Of a DNA stretch of 10,900 nt, positions 1 through 7,117 are shown in pieces. Source of the stretch: SAR116 cluster bacterium. GTDB lineage: Bacteria; Pseudomonadota; Alphaproteobacteria; Puniceispirillales; UBA1172. The translations under genes and the position numbers were made by a program. The notes below the pieces were generated by a model, which saw nothing but the letters and a program-made list of their open reading frames with translations, had not been told where the DNA came from and did not search any database. Positions within the stretch are counted from its first letter, which is position 1, and each line of letters begins with the position of its first letter. The DNA lies in contig NZIT01000044.1 of the NCBI GenBank assembly GCA_002691725.1, forward strand, positions 1-10,900, in the 5' to 3' direction.

Positions 1-323
1 GTTTTGCCATTGGTGCCGGTTACGGTTGCCAATAAGTTCGGTTTTTTGGAATAAAGGCGGCTAGCAATTTGCGCCAGCGCTAAACGGCTATCATCGACCC
101 TAATAACAGGAACTTGAGGATCAGCCACGTCTTGATCGGTAATGATAGCCACCGCGCCTTTGCTAATCGCATCATCAATAAACTGGTTGCCATCAATTGA
201 TGTGCCTTTAATGGCGATGAAAACAAAGCCGTTACTAATCTGCCGCGAGTCAGAGCTGATGCCAGTGACAATCGGATTAACAGCTGTTTGATGATCAGAT
301 GTTAGCAGATCAGAAAGATGCAT
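1..323 (-). CDS. murE: UDP-N-acetylmuramoyl-tripeptide synthetase MurE, N-terminal part (cut by window edge)
   Basis: MurE is the cytoplasmic Mur ligase that adds the third amino acid (usually meso-diaminopimelate in proteobacteria) to UDP-MurNAc-L-Ala-D-Glu in peptidoglycan precursor synthesis. About 107 residues are visible. They begin MHLSDLL, run through a typical N-terminal uridine-nucleotide-binding domain (GISSDSRQI, residues about 21-29, then FVFIAIKG), and stop inside the ATP-binding loop TGTNGK(T) at the window edge. The start is the ATG at 323-321, with a purine-rich GAGGGGG element a few bases upstream. The reading frame overlaps the end of ftsI by 14 bases, which indicates translational coupling. 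The family call rests on the domain order, the P-loop and the canonical position after ftsI. The third-amino-acid specificity lies outside the window. MurF is unlikely at this position but cannot be formally excluded from this fragment. Confidence 0.93.
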   Translation of the reverse strand, partial: MHLSDLLTSDHQTAVNPIVTGISSDSRQISNGFVFIAIKGTSIDGNQFIDDAISKGAVAIITDQDVADPQVPVIRVDDSRLALAQIASRLYSKKPNLLATVTGTNGK

Positions 324-2010
324 GTTTGGCCCCCTCTTTTTCAAGTTCAGGCAAATTAAGCATCAAACTCTGTCGGATTTCGGGCATATTTTCGTCAATA
401 GGATGAACACCAAGCATAGGCGCAACACGTTTAATGATACGCCCTGCAACAGGTGCTGCTACCCAGCCTGCGGTGGCAAAATTGTAGCTATGTTTCTGGC
501 CTTTCGGCTCATCAATCATGGTGAAGACGACATATTTCGGATCATTGGCAGGAAAGACGCTGACAAAGCTGGTGATATTGGCTTTCGTGTCATAGCCGTT
601 GCCGCTAATTTTTTCAGAAGTTCCGGTTTTGCCTGCAACTAAATAGCCATTGACATCGGCTTTATTGGCGGTGCCGCGAGGATGGCTGACGACACGCCGC
701 ATCATCGCACGGATTTTTGCCGCTGTCTGAGGTGAAAACACCTGAACATTGATCTCCGCAGGTTGGGATTGCTTAATAAGGGTCGGCGTCACTAACAGGC
801 CAGAGCCCGCAGTAGTGGCAATGGCGCTGGTCAAATGAACAGGAGTGACCGAAATACCATGGCCATATGAAATGGTCATAATTTCCGCACGGCCCCAGCG
901 TGAGGGAATTAAGGGCATGCCTAATTCGGGTAATTCAAGAGCAGTTTTTTCAAAAAACCCCAGCTCATTAAGGAAATGTTTCTGAATATCTGCGCCTAGT
1001 TTATCAGCGATACGGGCAGACCCTTTATTTGATGAAACAATCAGGACTTCGGCAACATTGAGGTTGGCTTTTTCGGGATGATAATCATCAATGATATGGC
1101 GGCCAACACGCAGAGTTGAGATCACGTCAATCATATCGGTTTCTGCAAAGATGCCACTTTCCAAAGCCATGGCGGTGTTCATCACCTTGAATGTTGAGCC
1201 TAGCTCATACAGCCCTTTCGTGGCCCGATTAAAGCGGTGATCATCGGCAATATAACCCATGTGATTAGCGTTATAATCAGGCAGTGACACCATCGCTATT
1301 ATTTCACCAGTTTCGATATCCTGAATAATGCCGGCGCCACCAATAGCTTCAAATAAATCAATTTGACTGCTAATTTCTTCACGCAGAATAGCCTGAATAT
1401 TCAGATCGATAGACAGCGTTAGGTCGGTGCCTGATGCCAGTAATGTGTTTTGGTGATGCTCGATGCCAGCAATGCCCTGACCATCTTTATTGACGCCGCC
1501 AAGCACATGCGCCGCCGCCGTAGCGTTAGGATAGGCGCGTGTCAATTTACGCCGGCCATGAATTCCGGCAACGCCTAGCCGCAATACATCAGCATATTTT
1601 TTGGGCGAAAGCCGCCATGCCAATTCAGCATAGCGGGTGTCTCGCGTGATCCGCTTATAGATAGTCTCCTCATCCATATCTGTTAAAACAGTGGCAAGTT
1701 TTGCCGCCGCTTCACGAGGGTCTAGAATCTCTTGCGGGTCTGCATAAAGCTCAAAGACAGGAACGGTTGTTGCCATGACCTGACCATTGCGATCAAGGAT
1801 ATCACCGCGAACGCTTTGTTTGATTGTTGGGGTATAGGCTTTTGCCTCACTGCTGAGATCAATCGCCAGCCAGCCGACGCGCAAGCCAATAGCGCAGAAA
1901 CAGCATAGCGCAACAATCCGCACGACACCTAAGCGTGATGCAGCGACACGGCGAGCTTCCGCCGCTGGCATATCTGAGATTAGGCGAATAAGACGAGACA
2001 GGACGTTCAT
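310..2010 (-). CDS. ftsI: Penicillin-binding protein 3 / FtsI septal transpeptidase
   Basis: FtsI is the class B penicillin-binding protein that cross-links septal peptidoglycan in the divisome, partnered by FtsW. The product is 566 residues from the chosen start. A short cytoplasmic tail is followed by one membrane anchor (about residues 29-50), the class B dimerisation domain opening with RGDILDRNG (from about 68), and a transpeptidase domain. All three catalytic motifs are present: STFK (272-275, active-site Ser), SSN (326-328) and KTGT (461-464). An upstream in-frame ATG at 2022 would add four residues, MEDR. I prefer the ATG at 2010 because it overlaps the ftsL stop as ATGA and has a consensus GGAGG five bases upstream; the longer reading would put that SD inside the gene. 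Length and motif spacing are normal for the family, with no sign of damage. Confidence 0.96.
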   Translation of the reverse strand: MNVLSRLIRLISDMPAAEARRVAASRLGVVRIVALCCFCAIGLRVGWLAIDLSSEAKAYTPTIKQSVRGDILDRNGQVMATTVPVFELYADPQEILDPREAAAKLATVLTDMDEETIYKRITRDTRYAELAWRLSPKKYADVLRLGVAGIHGRRKLTRAYPNATAAAHVLGGVNKDGQGIAGIEHHQNTLLASGTDLTLSIDLNIQAILREEISSQIDLFEAIGGAGIIQDIETGEIIAMVSLPDYNANHMGYIADDHRFNRATKGLYELGSTFKVMNTAMALESGIFAETDMIDVISTLRVGRHIIDDYHPEKANLNVAEVLIVSSNKGSARIADKLGADIQKHFLNELGFFEKTALELPELGMPLIPSRWGRAEIMTISYGHGISVTPVHLTSAIATTAGSGLLVTPTLIKQSQPAEINVQVFSPQTAAKIRAMMRRVVSHPRGTANKADVNGYLVAGKTGTSEKISGNGYDTKANITSFVSVFPANDPKYVVFTMIDEPKGQKHSYNFATAGWVAAPVAGRIIKRVAPMLGVHPIDENMPEIRQSLMLNLPELEKEGAKHASF

Positions 2011-2348
2011 TCTATCCTCCATGTCAAATTCGCTTCTTCAATATTGTTGCTCGTTTGCGGCTTGGTAATTTTGTTCAGCTCATTAACAGGAATAATTTGA
2101 TGCGGGTCCAAAGGCTTCACATCGAGAAACCGTTCCGATAATTGCAAAATGCGATCAGGGCGCGATAAATATGCCCATTCCGCCTTCAGCACGGTGATGC
2201 TATCGCGGGTTTCGGCGATGCTCGCCTCTATTTGCAATAACTCACTTTCATGCGTGTCTTTGCGAATCCCAGACAGATAGACTAACGGCCCTAACATGAT
2301 CGTTATCAGGGTTAAGATTATGGTGGCTCTTAATGAGAAAACAATCAT
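2007..2348 (-). CDS. ftsL: Cell division protein FtsL
   Basis: FtsL is a small bitopic divisome protein that joins FtsB and FtsQ and helps activate FtsWI. From the start chosen here it has 113 residues. A short N-terminus leads into one membrane segment (about residues 7-26) and then a periplasmic helical stretch likely to form a coiled coil. A conserved-looking segment, LKAEWAYLSRPDRIL, is followed by SERFLDVKPLDPHQI, the style seen in alphaproteobacterial FtsL. Two starts are possible: GTG at 2351, which overlaps the rsmH stop as GTGA, and ATG at 2348, which overlaps it as TGATG. The SD-like GAGG lies about seven bases before the ATG but only four before the GTG, so I prefer the ATG. Sequence identity in this family is low, so size, topology and position between rsmH and ftsI carry much of the call. 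Confidence 0.9.
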   Translation of the reverse strand: MIVFSLRATIILTLITIMLGPLVYLSGIRKDTHESELLQIEASIAETRDSITVLKAEWAYLSRPDRILQLSERFLDVKPLDPHQIIPVNELNKITKPQTSNNIEEANLTWRIE

Positions 2349-3304
2349 CACGCCACCTCATCTAATAAAGGGGCATTGGTTCGCCTCGCCACCCGCAGCC
2401 GCGCTGATCGCGCGCGCGGGTTCTGGCTGATCTCATCTGCTGACGGCGTGATTGGCTTCCGCGTGATCATGTCCAGGCGCGGTGCATCTTCGGGTAAATC
2501 AGGTAAATGCCTTGATGGCCGTGGCGCTTTGCCAGCCTCATTCATGATAAATGTTTTGACCAGCCGGTCTTCAAGCGAATGGAAGGATACAACAACCAGC
2601 TTGCCGCCAGGTTTAAGGCAAGCCATCGCCGCTGGCAGAGCCGCCCGAATTTCCCCTAGCTCATCATTAATATGAATGCGGATAGCCTGAAAACTGCGAG
2701 TCGCCGGATCAATCTGCCCAGGCTTTGGGCGTGGCATAACATCACGAATAATCCGTGCAAGCTGCGATGTTGTGGTGATCGGAGTCTCACCTCTGGCTTT
2801 AACAATGGCGCGGGCAATCCGGCGTGAGGCACGTTCCTCACCACATTGCCAGAGAATATTGGCAATATCTGTTTCGCTCGCCGAATTGATAAAGTCACTG
2901 GCATCACGGCCTGATCGTTCCATACGCATATCAAGAGGGCCGTCAAAGCGGAAAGAAAATCCTCGGTCAGCATCATCTAATTGTGGTGATGAGACGCCAA
3001 AATCAAAGACCACCCCATCAACAAGCGGTGTTGCCGCCGCTTCCAGCAAATCCCGCATGTGAGAGAAACGGCCTTCACATAAGGTCAGCCGACCTTCATA
3101 GTCCTGGCACATTGACTGGCCTGCTGAAATGGCGTCAGGATCACGGTCAATGGCAATCACCTGACAGGCGGCGGCGTCAAGAATGGCGCGGCTATATCCG
3201 CCGCGTCCAAAAGTGGCGTCCAGATAAACCGCATTTGGTTGGGGTGACAGAGCTTCAACGACTTCAACGACCAGAACGGGATTATGCTCCGGGTGAAAGC
3301 TCAT
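2348..3304 (-). CDS. rsmH: 16S rRNA (cytosine-1402-N4)-methyltransferase RsmH (MraW)
   Basis: RsmH is the S-adenosylmethionine-dependent enzyme that N4-methylates C1402 of 16S rRNA at the decoding centre. The product has 318 residues, the usual length. The SAM-binding motif is DATFGRGGYS (residues 29-38), followed by the acidic strand end AIDRDP (51-56). Other family signatures are DFGVSSPQLDDADRGFSF (101-118), DPATRSFQAIRIHIND (199-214), VSFHSLEDRLVK (239-250) and the C-terminal NPRARSARLR (295-304). The start ATG at 3304-3302 overlaps the mraZ stop as ATGA, with AGGAGG about six bases upstream, which fits coupled translation. Nothing is truncated. The call is secure from motifs and from its place between mraZ and ftsL. 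Confidence 0.97.
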   Translation of the reverse strand: MSFHPEHNPVLVVEVVEALSPQPNAVYLDATFGRGGYSRAILDAAACQVIAIDRDPDAISAGQSMCQDYEGRLTLCEGRFSHMRDLLEAAATPLVDGVVFDFGVSSPQLDDADRGFSFRFDGPLDMRMERSGRDASDFINSASETDIANILWQCGEERASRRIARAIVKARGETPITTTSQLARIIRDVMPRPKPGQIDPATRSFQAIRIHINDELGEIRAALPAAMACLKPGGKLVVVSFHSLEDRLVKTFIMNEAGKAPRPSRHLPDLPEDAPRLDMITRKPITPSADEISQNPRARSARLRVARRTNAPLLDEVA

Positions 3305-3771
3305 GATCCGCCTCCTGATGTTGGCCGTGGTTTGAGGATTAATTTTGGTGTCTGGCCATTGCGGGCGGCGTGGCGGCTTTTGCTCTCACGGGCTTTGAAG
3401 GCAGCAGGTTGCCATAACTGGAATGATCGGCCGATACCGATAAATGTGGCGGCATCGCTAATATCAGCATGGGCAAGAAACTCCTCGGGGAGGACAATTC
3501 GGCCTTCGCTATCGGGGCGCATTTCCTGTGCGCTGGCGATAATCATTTGCAGCATTTCGGCTTCTTCGGAAAACACATCCATGCTGTCAATGGCATCAGC
3601 ATATTGATTGATCCGATCCACGGACATGCCTTCGAGGCAGGGCAGGGTCAATGATCTGGTCAAGATAACAGGCTCACCGCGCGACTCAAGAATGGCACGA
3701 TATTTGGCAGGAACAGATACGCGGCCTTTGCGATCCACCTTATTCTCAAATGTTGAAGTGAACAGTTCCAC
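3301..3771 (-). CDS. mraZ: MraZ, SpoVT/AbrB-fold transcriptional regulator of the dcw cluster
   Basis: MraZ is a DNA-binding regulator at the head of the dcw cluster. In E. coli it represses its own operon by binding direct repeats near the mraZ promoter. The 156-residue product has the expected two tandem AbrB-like units: the first centred on DRKGRVSVPAKYR (residues 13-25) and the second on DSEGRIVLPEEF (87-98). The segment FIGIGRSFQLWQP (110-122) near the end of unit two is also typical. The C-terminus carries a basic, Gly/Ser-ended tail (about 127-156), slightly longer than in minimal homologues. The start is GTG at 3771, with AGAGG five bases upstream; no in-frame ATG lies nearby. A repeat ladder upstream (3836-3882) is a good candidate for its own operator. 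Confidence 0.96.
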   Translation of the reverse strand: MELFTSTFENKVDRKGRVSVPAKYRAILESRGEPVILTRSLTLPCLEGMSVDRINQYADAIDSMDVFSEEAEMLQMIIASAQEMRPDSEGRIVLPEEFLAHADISDAATFIGIGRSFQLWQPAAFKARESKSRHAARNGQTPKLILKPRPTSGGGS

Positions 3772-3798
3772 TATTGCCTCTTGCTTATTGCCTCTTGC
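3772..3798 (-). promoter_or_regulatory. mraZ ribosome-binding site, tandemly duplicated
   Basis: On the minus strand the 13-base unit GCAAGAGGCAATA occurs twice, separated by one base, directly before the mraZ GTG. Each copy contains an AGAGG Shine-Dalgarno core. Only the proximal copy is followed by a start codon (GTG five bases after the core); the distal copy is followed by AGC. The 14-base period suggests a local duplication of the RBS. Whether the second copy affects ribosome loading is inference. Confidence 0.6.
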
Positions 3799-3812
3799 CT
3801 CACGTTACCCCA

Positions 3813-3840
3813 CCCATAAATGAAAAAAACATTTTATGGG
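3813..3840. repeat. Inverted repeat in the mraZ leader
   Basis: CCCATAAATG (3813-3822) and CATTTTATGGG (3830-3840) are inverted copies differing by one extra T, separated by a run of seven A. The mraZ transcript could fold this as a stem of about ten pairs with one bulge and a U-rich loop. The same bases place one ATGGG box in opposite orientation to the ladder next to it, so the element could act as DNA (an operator half) or as RNA (a leader hairpin). It does not look like an intrinsic terminator, because the stem is A/T-rich and no T-run follows it on the mraZ strand. Confidence 0.5.
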
Positions 3841-3882
3841 ACAGTATGGGATAACATGGGAATTTATGGGCTGTCAATGGGG
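3836..3882 (+). promoter_or_regulatory. Candidate MraZ operator: five ATGGG direct repeats
   Basis: Reading the plus strand, ATGGG occurs at 3836-3840, 3846-3850, 3856-3860 and 3866-3870, an exact 10-base period with unrelated 5-base spacers. A fifth copy at 3877-3881 is shifted by one base. E. coli MraZ is known to bind TGGG-containing direct repeats spaced by five bases in its own promoter region, so box and spacing both match that mode. A 10-base period puts all boxes on one face of the helix, which suits a ring-shaped multimeric MraZ. The boxes lie 65-111 bases upstream of the mraZ start codon. Function is inferred from this match. Confidence 0.75.
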
Positions 3883-3932
3883 AAACCTGTAACTTACTAA
3901 AAAAATGTAATTAAATCATATAGTTAAGTCAA
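3872..3932 (-). promoter_or_regulatory. mraZ: Candidate mraZ promoters
   Basis: Two sigma-70-like candidates face mraZ. The upstream one is TTGACT (3932-3927), 17 bases, then TACATT (3909-3904); it would start RNA near 3897, just before the ATGGG ladder. The second has a perfect -35, TTGACA (3877-3872), overlapping the fifth ATGGG box, but only a poor -10 (TATCCC after 18 bases) lying within the ladder. In either case bound MraZ would block initiation or early elongation. The -10 elements are weak and start-site data would be needed to choose. Confidence 0.4.
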
Positions 3933-4016
3933 TATAAAAAGAATTTATGCTAATTTATTGAAAATAAACACTAAATCTATTTGTTCACTATATGTTCTTA
4001 AATAATTTCAATATCT

Positions 4017-4034
4017 TAGCGATGAGAATCGCTA
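4017..4034. terminator. Short perfect hairpin downstream of rnpB
   Basis: TAGCGAT (4017-4023) and ATCGCTA (4028-4034) form a perfect 7-bp stem with a 4-base loop. On the rnpB strand the following bases are A/T-rich but hold no clean T-run, so an intrinsic terminator is only a weak call. It could stop or stabilise rnpB transcript ends or insulate mraZ from rnpB readthrough. Confidence 0.3.
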
Positions 4035-4074
4035 TCTTGCCTAAAAATGACCAGGATATAGATGTTTTGAAGGA

Positions 4075-4111
4075 TGCTGAAATGGCGGTTTTAGCGGCCA
4101 TAATATCAGCA
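4075..4111 (-). terminator. Imperfect hairpin just after the RNase P RNA
   Basis: On the minus strand TGCTGA and ATGGC pair with GCCAT and TCAGCA across an internal loop (outer 6 bp, inner 5 bp), with an apical loop containing CTAAAAC. It starts a few bases after the predicted end of rnpB, where a termination or 3' processing signal is expected. No T-run follows, so this is a structural observation with an inferred role. Confidence 0.3.
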
Positions 4112-4116
4112 TAATG

Positions 4117-4486
<370 letters not shown>

Positions 4487-4491
4487 ATTTG

Positions 4492-4520
4492 TAATTAAGA
4501 TGTTGATGCCATGCTGTCAA
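4492..4520 (-). promoter_or_regulatory. rnpB: rnpB promoter
   Basis: On the minus strand a perfect TTGACA (4520-4515) is followed after 17 bases by TAATTA (4497-4492). The predicted RNA start at 4486 is six bases past the -10, the expected spacing. The promoter lies in the 55-base gap between the end of uup and rnpB, so rnpB need not depend on readthrough from uup. The -35 is convincing; the -10 matches the E. coli consensus poorly, which is common in alphaproteobacteria. Confidence 0.65.
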
Positions 4521-4541
4521 GCCGGACAGGGGCATGAATAT

Positions 4542-6389
4542 TCAGCTATCCTTTTCAATATCATCTTTTAATAAGGCGACTTCTAGCCAGCGCTGTTCTT
4601 GTTTGGCCAGTAATTTGCGCTCTGCCTCAAGTTGATTGACCAATAGCTGAAACAGGGCGGCATCACGGGCAAATAAGTCTGGGTCTGTCAGCTTTTCCTC
4701 AATGCTGCTAATGCTATCTTCGAGTGCGGCGATTTCATCAGGCAGGGTTTCCAGCGCATGAATATCCTTGAAACTTAGCTTTCTCTCCCGCATACGCTCT
4801 GGCCGCTGAGCTTTATGTTTTGCACTAGCTTTGGTCAATGTTTCGGGTTTCCTTTTCGCTTGCTTTACTCGTCGCTCCAGATAATCAGAATAGCCGCCAG
4901 CATGGGTCATAATCCGGCCGTCATCTTCAAACGCCAGAATTGAGGTGACGGTGCGATCAATAAAATCCCGATCATGGCTAATAATGATCACCGTGCCTTT
5001 ATAATCCGCGATGACTTCTTGCAGTAATTCCAGGGTTTCCATATCCAGATCATTGGTCGGCTCATCAAGAACCAGCATATTATGTTTTTCGATGAATAGC
5101 CGTGATAGCAATAGCCGATTTTGCTCACCACCTGATAACGTCCGCACCTTTTGTGTGGCTTTATGATCATCAAAGAGGAAGTCTTGCAAATAGCGTTTCA
5201 CATGCAGGTTTCGGCCATCACGTTCAACCATGTCACCACCATCAGGGCAAAGCACTTGCCATGGCGTAGCGTCAGGTTTAAGGGTCTCCCTTTGTTGGTC
5301 AAAATAGGACGGCTCAAGCCCAAAGCCGACGCGCACACGGCCAGTTTCAGGAGCCAGCTGACCAAGCAAGATTTTCACAAGCGTTGATTTGCCCGCGCCA
5401 TTAGCACCGATAATGCCTATGCGGTCACCTTTTCGGATAATCTGATTGAAATGCTTAAAGAGGATACGCGGCGTATCGGTTGACGAGGCAGCTTGCGGCA
5501 CGGCTGCGGTAAGGTCAATGGCCTCTAAAACAATCTGCCCACCGGTATCAATGGTGCTGGTTAGCATCCGACTTGAACGGCTGGCTCCGGCCGCCATGGT
5601 GGCGCGTTGTTGGCGCATCTCATCAAGCTCACGCATACGGCCCTGATTGCGTTTCCGCCTTGCGCTTATGCCTTCGATTGACCATCGCGTTTCGGCAATA
5701 ATACGGCGGTCCAGTTTCTGTCGGCGCACGGCTTCCTCGGCAAGGATTGTATCCGCCCAATCATCAAAGCCATCAAAGCTGCCTTGGCGGCGGCGGCACT
5801 TGCCATGATCAATCCATAATGTGCCATTGCCAATGCGTCTTAGGAAGGCGCGGTCATGGCTAATGACAACCAGCGCCCCATTATGTGTCATCAGGATATC
5901 TTCCATCCATGTGATCGTTGGCAGATCAAGATGGTTTGTTGGCTCATCCATCAGCAACACATCAGGGGCTTTGACTAATGCTCTTGCCAAGGCCACACGG
6001 CGTGCCTCGCCGCCTGATAAGCCATCGCTCAAGCGGCTCGGATCAAGCCCCATTCGGGTCAGATAAGCATCCGCTTTATGGGTGGGGATAATCAGATCAC
6101 CATCACTTCCGGTGCCGTGTTGGACAATACTTGACAGGCTCATGGCTTTCGGCAATTCAGGCGCTTGCGGCAAATATGAGACGGTTTTCCCGGGCGCTAC
6201 CCATAATGAGCCTTCATCAATCTCAGCCAGATTTGCCATGATTTTCAATAATGTTGATTTGCCAGCACCATTGCGCCCAACCAAACATAAGCGATCCCCA
6301 GCCTCAAGGCTGATATCGACATCCCGGATTAGCCATCGGTCACCAAGATTGACGCCGATATCATGAACACTCAACAGATTTTCAGCCAT
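4542..6389 (-). CDS. uup: ABC-F ATPase of the Uup type
   Basis: Uup-type ABC-F proteins are soluble twin-ATPase proteins that act on ribosomes or branched nucleic acid rather than in transport. The 615-residue product has no membrane segment. The first ATPase domain shows Walker A GRNGAGKST (38-46), signature LSGGE (124-128), Walker B with DEPTNHLD (148-155) and the H-loop SHD (177-179). The second shows GANGAGKST (328-336), LSGGE (418-422), DEPTNDLD (442-449) and SHD (471-473). The linker (about 190-280) carries the basic ISARRKRNQGRMREL typical of Uup. KRYLQDFLF (398-406) before the second signature is also close to Uup. Residues about 540-605 look like the C-terminal coiled-coil arm that binds DNA in E. 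coli Uup. The gene starts five bases after djlA ends, with a weak RBS, so coupling is likely. Resistance-type ABC-F proteins usually lack this C-terminal arm. Confidence 0.9.
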   Translation of the reverse strand: MAENLLSVHDIGVNLGDRWLIRDVDISLEAGDRLCLVGRNGAGKSTLLKIMANLAEIDEGSLWVAPGKTVSYLPQAPELPKAMSLSSIVQHGTGSDGDLIIPTHKADAYLTRMGLDPSRLSDGLSGGEARRVALARALVKAPDVLLMDEPTNHLDLPTITWMEDILMTHNGALVVISHDRAFLRRIGNGTLWIDHGKCRRRQGSFDGFDDWADTILAEEAVRRQKLDRRIIAETRWSIEGISARRKRNQGRMRELDEMRQQRATMAAGASRSSRMLTSTIDTGGQIVLEAIDLTAAVPQAASSTDTPRILFKHFNQIIRKGDRIGIIGANGAGKSTLVKILLGQLAPETGRVRVGFGLEPSYFDQQRETLKPDATPWQVLCPDGGDMVERDGRNLHVKRYLQDFLFDDHKATQKVRTLSGGEQNRLLLSRLFIEKHNMLVLDEPTNDLDMETLELLQEVIADYKGTVIIISHDRDFIDRTVTSILAFEDDGRIMTHAGGYSDYLERRVKQAKRKPETLTKASAKHKAQRPERMRERKLSFKDIHALETLPDEIAALEDSISSIEEKLTDPDLFARDAALFQLLVNQLEAERKLLAKQEQRWLEVALLKDDIEKDS

Positions 6390-6394
6390 GTTAT

Positions 6395-7117
6395 TTATAT
6401 CTCACGCGATTGTCTGATGCTTTCATAAGCGCTATTGATTTGTGCGACTTTTTCGGTAGCGGAACGAATAAACTCGGCTGGCAAGCCGTCGGCCTGAAGC
6501 TGATCGGGATGATGCTTGCGCATAAGGGAAATCCATGCTTGCCGCACTTTATCCATATCTGTGTCGGGGCTAATATTCAAGACTTGATAGGGGTTATCTG
6601 GATAGTTTCCATGAAGCTGCTTGAGGCGCTGAAAATCCTTATCATCAAAGCCAAGCTCAAGCGCCACATAATAGAGATACTCATCTTCTTTATCAGTGAC
6701 AGCACCATCAGCATTAGCAATATGAAAGAGCAATCCCATCAGATGCTCAAACACGGTTGCCCTGGCACCAAATAACTGGCGCAATTGTCTTGCATAGGCT
6801 TCAAATCCGGTTGGCGTTTGGCGGGCTAAATCCCATAATTTGCCAACCTTGTCGACATCTGCCTCGGGGATATCGACTTTCTCACGAAAGGCTAGCACCT
6901 CATCCAGTGTCACTTTACCATCAGATTTAGCCATCTTTGCCGATAGCGCGATCAGAGCAACCGAATAGGCAACATTTTGCCGCAAATGCAAATGGTCATC
7001 ATGGCTGACCCGAACAGTGTCAATGGCATGACCAGCCAATGCCCCAATTAAACCGCCAATGGGGCCACCTATGGCCAGTCCAGCTGTGCCGCCAATTATA
7101 ATACCCCAAATGCTCAT
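6395..7117 (-). CDS. djlA: DjlA-like membrane-anchored TerB/J-domain co-chaperone
   Basis: DjlA is a type III J-domain protein that stimulates DnaK ATPase from the inner membrane. The 240-residue product has the same layout. A Gly-rich N-terminal membrane segment begins MSIWGIIIGG (about residues 3-32), with the GxxxG-type spacing seen in DjlA dimerising anchors. A helical TerB-like domain follows (about 48-170) with two acidic repeats, KSDGKVTLDEV (64-74) and NADGAVTDKEDEY (135-147). A C-terminal J domain (about 175-240) opens NPYQVLNIS and contains the essential HPD triad at 203-205. The start ATG at 7117 has AAGG about five bases upstream. It is the first gene of a djlA-uup pair on the minus strand. 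The client process is unknown; in E. coli DjlA has been linked to envelope stress signalling. Confidence 0.9.
   Translation of the reverse strand: MSIWGIIIGGTAGLAIGGPIGGLIGALAGHAIDTVRVSHDDHLHLRQNVAYSVALIALSAKMAKSDGKVTLDEVLAFREKVDIPEADVDKVGKLWDLARQTPTGFEAYARQLRQLFGARATVFEHLMGLLFHIANADGAVTDKEDEYLYYVALELGFDDKDFQRLKQLHGNYPDNPYQVLNISPDTDMDKVRQAWISLMRKHHPDQLQADGLPAEFIRSATEKVAQINSAYESIRQSREI

Larger units (their letters stand above)
3883..4116. other. AT-rich spacer between the mraZ operator and rnpB
   Basis: This stretch holds no credible gene; the short frames entering it are by-products of the rnpB sequence. It is strongly A/T-rich from about 3890 to 4016. It contains the upstream mraZ promoter candidate, a perfect hairpin at 4017-4034 and an imperfect one at 4075-4111. 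I see nothing else supportable between about 3935 and 4016. Confidence 0.6.

Noticed and set aside
2376..3306. Plus-strand open frames of about 100 residues opposite rsmH
   Set aside because: They are antisense shadows of rsmH; their composition is Arg/Ser-rich and follows the codon pattern of the real gene.
5151..6366. Plus-strand frames opposite uup
   Set aside because: Uup is intact with all ATPase motifs in the opposite strand, so these are shadows.
6410..6775. 121-residue plus-strand frame opposite djlA
   Set aside because: It overlaps the J and TerB domains antisense, lacks an RBS and resembles no family.
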